The notes under the pieces were generated by a model that was not told where the DNA came from, searched no databases, and saw only the letters and a list, made by a program, of their open reading frames with translations. A stretch of DNA of 10,748 nucleotides from NCBI GenBank assembly GCA_028290385.1, contig JAQGJZ010000396.1, positions 1-10,748 of the forward strand. The letters run 5' to 3'. This stretch comes from Enterovirga sp. (lineage in GTDB: Bacteria > Pseudomonadota > Alphaproteobacteria > Rhizobiales > Beijerinckiaceae). The translations under genes were made by a program, and so were the position numbers. Below, one piece after another: positions 6,630 through 10,748 of this stretch; within the stretch, counting starts at the first letter, position 1; the number at the start of each line of letters is the position of its first letter.

Positions 6630-6703
6630 CATCGGCTGGGCTGTAATTTCTACCGCATACCCGGCGCCACCGAGAGGTGGTGTCCACGAGTAGCCCACCG
6701 ATG
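6630..6703 (+). ncRNA. Candidate structured RNA downstream of pleD (unclassified)
   Basis: Positions 6630-6635 (CATCGG) and 6637-6642 (TGGGCT) pair fully with 6698-6703 and 6692-6697, giving 12 Watson-Crick pairs with one bulged C (6636), closed inside by a G6643-U6691 wobble. Inside lies a second 9-bp hairpin (6663-6671 with 6676-6684) capped by the GNRA tetraloop GAGA. The 5' side of the internal loop (6644-6662) is AU-rich and unpaired; the 3' side has only 6 nt. Three pairs are G-U and would be A-C mismatches on the minus strand, so the RNA is probably made from the plus strand. It starts 84 nt after the pleD stop, so it may be part of the divK-pleD 3' UTR or a separate small RNA. I do not recognise a known family, and no clear -10/-35 pair or U-tract defines its ends. 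Confidence 0.5.
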
Positions 6704-6739
6704 ATCAGGTCCGCCGCATCTCCTGGGTTTCGAGGGCTA

Positions 6740-6788
6740 GGCCGGTTCGGGAGCGGCACCAGCCTCCTCATCGCCGCTCCCGGCCGGC
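6740..6788. terminator. GC-rich hairpin between convergent pleD and the secreted-protein gene
   Basis: CGGGAGCGGC (6748-6757) pairs perfectly with 6773-6782 around a 15-nt loop. Past a small internal loop (TT against C), GGCCGG (6740-6745) pairs again on the outer side. It lies between two converging genes, where a bidirectional terminator would be useful, but neither strand has a U-tract. It could instead be a 3'-end stabiliser or part of the RNA element upstream. Confidence 0.3.
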
Positions 6789-6804
6789 CACCTTCGTTCC
6801 GTCG

Positions 6805-7449
6805 CTAGTCCCGCTTGGGGGCGAGCCCCGCGTCGAACAGGTCGTCCCGCTGCCGGGGCCTTTCCGCCGGCTGAGCCGCGCCCTCCGGGGCGGAGGCGGC
6901 CGGCGTCGCCTGGGGCCGGGCGAACCAGAAACACCCGATATCCGTCGCGTCCTGCATCGTGCTGGCGCTTGCATCGGCCAGCAGGGCCGGGCTGTGCGCC
7001 AGCCGCCACGCATCCACGGCCGGACCCGTGTGGCGCGTCACGATGCCGAACACGGCGCCCGGGGAGCGCCCGCGGCCGCGCAGAAACGGAAACCGCCCCG
7101 TTTCGTCATGCGCAAAGATCGCGACCGCGGTGATTCCGTCGATCGGTTCCGGGCGGGGCAGGGCGAAGTAATTGACGCCGTCGGCCATGTGGAAGGCGAG
7201 CGAGCTCACGGCGTTGCGGCGGATCAGCAGGCGAAGGAGCTCGGCCGCGCGCGGCGGCGCGTCGCATTCGAGCTCGCGCCGCACCACCGCGGCGAAATCG
7301 GTGCTGGTGTCCTGTTCGTAGCAGCGGATTCGGTCCGCCGCGTTGGCCATGCCGGTGCAGGAGGCCGGGCCGGAATTCTGGGCGGCGGCGCCGCTCGCCC
7401 AAAGGACGGCGCCGAAGGCGGCGGCCGCGCAGGCTCCCCGGTATGGCAT
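6805..7449 (-). CDS. Hypothetical secreted protein with four mature cysteines, 214 aa
   Basis: I do not recognise the family. The N-terminus is a plausible Sec signal peptide (MPYR, a hydrophobic Ala-rich core, ASGAAAQ), with cleavage likely near residue 23-24. The mature part contains SCTGMANAADRIRCYEQ (30-46), a C-x11-C pattern with DRIRCYE. This resembles a short Cys-Tyr-Asp/Glu motif seen in various small periplasmic proteins, but too little is shared for a family call. Further cysteines are Cys62 and Cys173, so two disulfides are possible. The C-terminal 35 residues are Pro/Ala-rich, charged and probably disordered. The ATG has a good AGGAG Shine-Dalgarno 6 nt upstream. It lies 67 nt downstream of the 91-aa gene on the same strand and converges on pleD. 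The signal peptide, start site and codon use support a real gene. Confidence 0.68.
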   Translation of the reverse strand: MPYRGACAAAAFGAVLWASGAAAQNSGPASCTGMANAADRIRCYEQDTSTDFAAVVRRELECDAPPRAAELLRLLIRRNAVSSLAFHMADGVNYFALPRPEPIDGITAVAIFAHDETGRFPFLRGRGRSPGAVFGIVTRHTGPAVDAWRLAHSPALLADASASTMQDATDIGCFWFARPQATPAASAPEGAAQPAERPRQRDDLFDAGLAPKRD

Positions 7450-7455
7450 CCCTCG

Positions 7456-7473
7456 CTCCTGAGGCGACCTCAG
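7456..7473 (-). promoter_or_regulatory. Hairpin overlapping the Shine-Dalgarno of the secreted-protein gene
   Basis: CTGAGG (7459-7464) and CCTCAG (7468-7473) form a perfect 6-bp stem with a 3-nt loop. On the minus strand the 3' arm runs into the AGGAG (7460-7456) just before the ATG at 7449, so two bases of the Shine-Dalgarno are in the stem. It could dampen translation initiation or be incidental. Confidence 0.3.
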
Positions 7474-7516
7474 AGATGGAGCCTAACCCTCGCGGAGCCT
7501 GGTTTCACCGCGTCCT

Positions 7517-7792
7517 TTAGGCGGAGCGGTCGGCCGCCTGCTTCTCGGGCGCCGCGGGCTTCGTGATCGCGTCCACGGTGGCCAGGGCGAGCTCGCGCAA
7601 GGCCTCCACGGGAATCGGCACGCCCACGCGCTGGTCGCCGCTCGCGGTGTGAAACCACACCACGGCGATGCGGTCGTGCTTCGAGACGGCGACGTCGCGC
7701 GAGCACAGCGGCAGGTGGAACAGGCCCGGGCCGTCCAGCGTGATTTCGCTCGGCGGCGTTTCGGCCGATTGGCCGTTGAGGCGGTCGGTCAT
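7517..7792 (-). CDS. Hypothetical 91-aa cytoplasmic protein
   Basis: The family is not recognised. The protein has no signal peptide or membrane segment and a single cysteine (Cys30). A central stretch, LFHLPLCSRDVAVSKHD followed by RIAVVWFHTAS and GVPIPVEALREL (about 24-68), looks like a small beta-rich fold with a final helix; the last 15 residues are Ala/Lys-rich. The ATG at 7792 has an AGGA 6 nt upstream. Codon third positions are strongly G/C as in the neighbouring genes, and the reading frame fills the gap between rpmG and the secreted-protein gene. It lies just downstream of the rpmG terminator on the same strand, with only 54 bp between the hairpin and its start codon, so it needs its own promoter there or depends on read-through. 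A competing minus-strand frame (7470-7847) has composition typical of an out-of-frame shadow. Confidence 0.6.
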   Translation of the reverse strand: MTDRLNGQSAETPPSEITLDGPGLFHLPLCSRDVAVSKHDRIAVVWFHTASGDQRVGVPIPVEALRELALATVDAITKPAAPEKQAADRSA

Positions 7793-7841
7793 GGCGATCC
7801 TGTTCTCGGGCCGGCTCTGCGCGCGCTGCGGAGCCTCGAAA

Positions 7842-7869
7842 ACGCAAAAGCGCCCCGAAGGGGCGCTTT
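7842..7869 (-). terminator. Rho-independent terminator of rpmG
   Basis: AAAGCGCCCC (7847-7856) and GGGGCGCTTT (7860-7869) form a perfect 10-bp stem; on the minus strand the tip reads as a C(UUCG)G tetraloop. The stem is followed on that strand by TTTT, GCG and a second run of four T. It begins 32 nt after the rpmG stop codon. Confidence 0.88.
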
Positions 7870-7901
7870 CAACACAAAATCAACAGCTTAGGCTGCGATT
7901 T

Positions 7902-8069
7902 TCACTTGATCTTGGATTCCTTGAACTCGACGTGCTTCTTCGCGACGGGGTCGTACTTCTTCATCGCGAGCTTGTCGGTCATCGTGCGCGAGTTCTTCTT
8001 GGTGACGTAGAAGTAGCCCGTGTCGGCGGTCGAAACGAGCTTCACCTTGATGGTGACGGCCTTGGCCAT
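7902..8069 (-). CDS. rpmG: 50S ribosomal protein L33, 55 aa
   Basis: L33 is a small component of the large ribosomal subunit near the E site. The product begins [18 protein letters not shown] and continues [37 protein letters not shown], matching bacterial L33 along its full length of 55 aa. It has no cysteine, so it is the zinc-independent (C-minus) form. The ATG at 8069 has AGGAG 7 nt upstream. It lies 115 bp downstream of the NUDIX gene on the same strand. The gap contains only a weak GC hairpin (CGCGCC/GGCGCG near 8093-8110) and a CTATCT that is too close to the start to be a convincing -10 box. A clear intrinsic terminator follows. The overlapping 96-aa minus-strand frame is a shadow. 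Confidence 0.97.
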   Translation of the reverse strand: MAKAVTIKVKLVSTADTGYFYVTKKNSRTMTDKLAMKKYDPVAKKHVEFKESKIK

Positions 8070-8184
8070 GACGATCTCCTGAATAAGATAGCGCGCGCCA
8101 AAGGCGGCGCGGCCGGCCGTGCCGACGCAAATCCTGGTCCCTCCTCGCCGAAATGGGCACGAAGGTCAAGGACGGCAAGGCGGA

Positions 8185-8943
8185 TTAGGCGGCGCCGAGC
8201 AACTCGCGAACGAACCGCTTCTGCCGCTCGTGGTAGAACGGAACCGGCAGGGCGTGGCCGAAGCCGCCCTCCGTGCGCCGCTCCAGCTCCTCCAGCATCA
8301 CGACCGTGATCGCGGGCAGGTCGAGTTGGCGCGCCTCGTCGAGTTCGACCCAGGCGAGTTCCACCAGTTCCTTGTCCGGGCCGACGAAGCCCGGCACCTC
8401 GAGCGCGATCGCCTCGCGGTCGATGGCGAAGAATCGGGTGTCGAACCGTTTCGGCCGCCGCGGCGGCGTGATGGCGCGGCCGACGAAATGGACCGCGCCG
8501 AGATCCGGCAGGATGCCTCTTTCGAAGAACGGCGCCCAGGCGTCGGAGGAGGGGGCCGCGGGAAGCGGATCGGCCGGACGGCCGATCATGAGGCCGGTCT
8601 CCTCGAAGGTCTCGCGAATCGCGGTCAGGGCCAGTGCCCGGCCGCGGCTCGGCGACGGACGCACCGTCCTGGCGATCAGGGCCGCCTCGATCTCGGGCGC
8701 GAGACTCCCGAGGGCCGGCATCTTGCGGTCGTCCGATTCCAGCCGTCCGCCCGGGAAGACGAACTTGGACGGCATGAATTTGTGGCCGGGGTGGCGCTTG
8801 CCCATCAGGACCTTTGGGCTTTTTGCGCGCCGGTCGATGATGATGAGGGTCGCGGCGTTTTTCGGCTTCTGGTTCGGCCAGCGGCGCTCGCGGGCGACGT
8901 TCGAAACGTATTCGGTTAGCCGCTCAGCCCTGGCGTCGCTCAC
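8185..8943 (-). CDS. NUDIX hydrolase with interrupted Nudix box, 252 aa
   Basis: It is expected to hydrolyse a nucleoside diphosphate linked to another moiety (substrate unknown), with Mg2+ bound by the Nudix helix. The catalytic half RETFEETGL (110-118) is complete, with Arg110-Glu111 and Glu114-Glu115. The glycine half, FVFPGGRLESDD (61-72), is separated from it by about 37 residues instead of the usual dozen, an insertion found in some larger NUDIX families. Upstream, AATLIIIDR and the KVLMGKRHPGHKFMPSK segment form the first strands; RFDTRFFAID and ELVELAWVELDEA are typical of the second half. The start is a GTG with AGGAG 6 nt upstream; the next in-frame ATG would cut into the domain. 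It overlaps the DUF983 gene by 20 nt and is followed by rpmG. Confidence 0.92.
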   Translation of the reverse strand: MSDARAERLTEYVSNVARERRWPNQKPKNAATLIIIDRRAKSPKVLMGKRHPGHKFMPSKFVFPGGRLESDDRKMPALGSLAPEIEAALIARTVRPSPSRGRALALTAIRETFEETGLMIGRPADPLPAAPSSDAWAPFFERGILPDLGAVHFVGRAITPPRRPKRFDTRFFAIDREAIALEVPGFVGPDKELVELAWVELDEARQLDLPAITVVMLEELERRTEGGFGHALPVPFYHERQKRFVRELLGAA

Positions 8944-9379
8944 TCTCGTCTCCTGCCCGGCTCTGGGCAGTCGCGGTCCCGGCCGCCCGCCCGAAGCCGT
9001 GCATCCCTAACGCGTATTGCAGGCCGACGACAGCGCCCTTCACGGGCTGGAGCAGCCCCACGCACAGCACGATGGCGAGGCTCGGCCAGAGCACGGCGTG
9101 CAGCCACATCGGCAGCCCGTCATACTGCATCTCGGCGACGTAGATGCCGTAGCCGAGAAGGTGCCCGACGATGAACATCACGATGTAGGGCGGGAAATCA
9201 TCCGCCCGGTGATGGTGGAATTCCAGGCCGCAAGCCGTGCAGGCCGGGCTGACCTTCAGGAATTTTCCGAACAGCCGGCCCTCGCCGCAGCGCGGGCAGC
9301 GGCACATGAAGCCGCGCCCGACCGCCGTGAGCGCAGGCGAGGCGGTCGCGTGGGCGCCGGAAGCCCCGGTCTCGGTCAT
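8924..9379 (-). CDS. DUF983 small membrane protein with zinc-ribbon-like cysteines, 151 aa
   Basis: DUF983 proteins are small inner-membrane proteins of unknown function. The hallmark CRCPRCGEGRLFGKFLKV (26-43) is followed by ACTACGLEF (46-54), giving the metal-binding-like pairs C28xxC31 and C47xxC50. After HHHRADDFPPY come two probable membrane helices, about 65-83 and 92-112, with QPVKGAVVGLQYA after them. The last 20 residues are variable. The ATG at 9379 overlaps the rnr TGA (ATGA), and its own stop lies inside the start of the NUDIX gene, so all three are probably co-transcribed and coupled. From memory, DUF983 commonly follows rnr in Hyphomicrobiales; this suggests an envelope or metal-linked role only by association. 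Confidence 0.93.
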   Translation of the reverse strand: MTETGASGAHATASPALTAVGRGFMCRCPRCGEGRLFGKFLKVSPACTACGLEFHHHRADDFPPYIVMFIVGHLLGYGIYVAEMQYDGLPMWLHAVLWPSLAIVLCVGLLQPVKGAVVGLQYALGMHGFGRAAGTATAQSRAGDESERRQG

Positions 9380-10748
9380 CCTCTGCCCCGCTTGCCCGTG
9401 GCCCCGCCGCGCATGTCGACGATGCGCTTCTTAGAGCCAGACGGGCGCGAAGGCTTGGCCGCGCCGCCGCGGCGTTTCGCCCGGCCCGCGCTGCCCGCGG
9501 TCAGCAGCTCGAACCGCAGCGCGCCCGCGATGGGCGCCGCCTCGACGAGCTCCACCTCGACGGTGTCGCCGAGCCGGTGCGTCTCGCCCGTGCGGTCGCC
9601 GACGAGCGCGTGCTGGCGCTCCTCGTAGCGGTAGTAATCCGCCCCGATCGTCGCGGCGGGGATGAACCCGTCCGCGCCCGTCTCGGCGAGCTTCACGAAC
9701 AGCCCCGACTTGGTCACGCCGGAGATCCGCCCCGTGAACGTCGCGCCGACCTGGTCGGCCAGGTGGAAGGCGATCAGCCGGTCGATCGTGTCGCGCTCGG
9801 CCGCCATGGCGCGGCGCTCGGCGGCGGAGATCTCCTCGCCGATCTTGGAGAGCTGCTCCGTGCTGGTGCCGGCCGGCAGCCCGTCATCCCCGAACCCGAA
9901 GGCCCGGATCAGCGCCCGGTGCACGATCAGGTCGGCGTAGCGCCGGATGGGCGAGGTGAAATGCGCGTAGCGGCGCAGGTTCAGCCCGAAATGGCCGAGA
10001 TTCTCGGCCGCATAGACGGCCTGCGCCTGCGACCGGAGCACGACCTCGTTGATGAAGGGCTCGTGCTCGGAGCCGGCGAACTGGCGCAGGATGCCGTTGA
10101 ACAGCGCGGGTTTCAGCGCGCCGGCCTTGGGCAGCTTGTGCCCGACGGAGGCCAGAACCTCGCCCAGCGCCCGCATCTTCTCGAGCGAGGGCTCGTCGTG
10201 CACGCGGTAGACGAGCGGAGAATTCGCCTTCTCCAGCGCTTCCGCGGCGGCGACGTTGGCGAGGATCATGAACTCCTCGATCAGCCGATGCGCGTCCAGC
10301 CGCTCGGGCACGAAGACGCGCTCGACCTGGCCCTCTGCGTTCAGCACGATCTTGCGCTCGGGCAGGTCGAGAAACAGCGGGCCGCGCTTGTCGCGCGCCC
10401 GTCCGAGCGCCGCATAGGCGCCCCAGAGGGGCTTCAGCACCGGCTCGAGCAGCGGACCCGTGACGTCGTCCGGCCGACCGTCGATCGCGGCCTGCGCCTG
10501 CTGGTACGACAGCCGTGCCGCCGATCGCATCGTGACGCGGTGAAAGGAATGGCGCTGCTTCCGCCCGTCCGCGCCGATCACCATGCGGACCGCGAGGGCA
10601 GGGCGGGGCTCGCCCTGCTTCAGCGAGCACAGATCGTTCGAGATGCGCTCCGGCAGCATCGGCACGACCCGGTCCGGGAAGTAAACCGAGTTGCCGCGCT
10701 TCAGCGCCTCGCGGTCGAGCGGCGAGCCCGGCCGCACATAGGCCGCGA
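9376..10748 (-). CDS. rnr: Ribonuclease R, 3' part of gene (N-terminus outside window)
   Basis: RNase R is a processive 3'-to-5' exoribonuclease that degrades structured RNA and acts in rRNA and mRNA quality control. About 457 codons are present and the frame is open to the right edge; the internal GTG at 10737 is not the start. The visible part begins within the RNB catalytic domain: YVRPGSPLDREALKRGNS, then VYFPDRVVPMLPERISNDLCSL. The RNB signature HFTSPIRRYADLIVHR lies at about 9915-9962, and a C-terminal S1 RNA-binding domain (GATFTGRISGVTKSGLFVKL onward) at about 9502-9750. The final 35 residues are rich in Lys, Arg and Gly, as is usual for RNase R tails. The catalytic aspartate cluster lies outside the window. 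It is the first visible gene of the rnr-DUF983-NUDIX run. Confidence 0.96.
   Translation of the reverse strand, partial: AAYVRPGSPLDREALKRGNSVYFPDRVVPMLPERISNDLCSLKQGEPRPALAVRMVIGADGRKQRHSFHRVTMRSAARLSYQQAQAAIDGRPDDVTGPLLEPVLKPLWGAYAALGRARDKRGPLFLDLPERKIVLNAEGQVERVFVPERLDAHRLIEEFMILANVAAAEALEKANSPLVYRVHDEPSLEKMRALGEVLASVGHKLPKAGALKPALFNGILRQFAGSEHEPFINEVVLRSQAQAVYAAENLGHFGLNLRRYAHFTSPIRRYADLIVHRALIRAFGFGDDGLPAGTSTEQLSKIGEEISAAERRAMAAERDTIDRLIAFHLADQVGATFTGRISGVTKSGLFVKLAETGADGFIPAATIGADYYRYEERQHALVGDRTGETHRLGDTVEVELVEAAPIAGALRFELLTAGSAGRAKRRGGAAKPSRPSGSKKRIVDMRGGATGKRGRG

Noticed and set aside
6630..6703. tRNA, or a known riboswitch such as a cyclic di-GMP (GEMM) aptamer
   Set aside because: There is no TTC-containing T-arm, CCA end or cloverleaf. 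The sequence does not show conserved GEMM nucleotides, and no plus-strand gene lies downstream to be controlled.
6701..6739. Short ATG-led frame of 12 codons after the RNA stem
   Set aside because: It has no Shine-Dalgarno, and its ATG lies in the 3' arm of the stem; nothing supports translation.
7888..8178. 96-codon minus-strand frame over rpmG
   Set aside because: L33 is encoded in a different frame (7902-8069) with a full family match; the 96-codon frame is out of phase with it.
1..10748. Mobile elements, CRISPR arrays, defence islands or phage genes
   Set aside because: I found no transposase or integrase motif, terminal repeat, regularly spaced repeat or patch of foreign-looking base composition; the genes are standard chromosomal families.

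Overview
The window is GC-rich chromosomal DNA from an alphaproteobacterium, most likely of the order Hyphomicrobiales (Rhizobiales). Four things support this: a divK-pleD cell-cycle operon, an EipB-type periplasmic protein, a DinB polymerase with an N-terminal zinc-finger-like extension, and an rnr-DUF983-NUDIX-rpmG cluster. A Methylobacteriaceae-like host fits the base composition and gene order, but that is only inference. I see no insertion sequence, phage gene, CRISPR array, tRNA or rRNA.

Layout. Positions 1-2168 (minus strand) hold a three-gene run read right to left: a RidA-family protein, a glycerophosphodiester phosphodiesterase joined to it by an ATGA overlap, and a FemAB/GNAT-like acyltransferase cut by the left edge. 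Facing away from it on the plus strand is eipB (2283-3116), a secreted envelope protein. Its 3' end overlaps the tail of convergent dinB (DNA polymerase IV, minus) by 95 bp. dinB is preceded, 3 nt away, by a small DUF3572 gene.

Divergent from DUF3572-dinB is divK-pleD (4792-6545, plus): a single-domain response regulator and a REC-REC-GGDEF diguanylate cyclase. After pleD comes a 259-bp non-coding gap. It holds a well-supported candidate structured RNA (6630-6703) and a second GC-rich hairpin.

The rest (6805-10748) is all minus strand. Read right to left it is rnr (RNase R, cut by the right edge), DUF983, a NUDIX hydrolase, rpmG (ribosomal protein L33) with a clear intrinsic terminator, an unrecognised 91-aa protein, and an unrecognised secreted protein with four cysteines. 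rnr/DUF983 and DUF983/NUDIX overlap, so they are probably co-transcribed and translationally coupled.

Most genes are recognisable core chromosomal families rather than an accessory system. The best lead for something undescribed is the RNA element after pleD. Its pairing includes three G-U pairs that only work on the plus strand, and it has a GNRA loop. Other points of note are a GGEEV instead of GGEEF signature in PleD, the dinB/eipB overlap, a 12-bp palindrome in the probable eipB promoter, and the two unrecognised small genes between rpmG and pleD.
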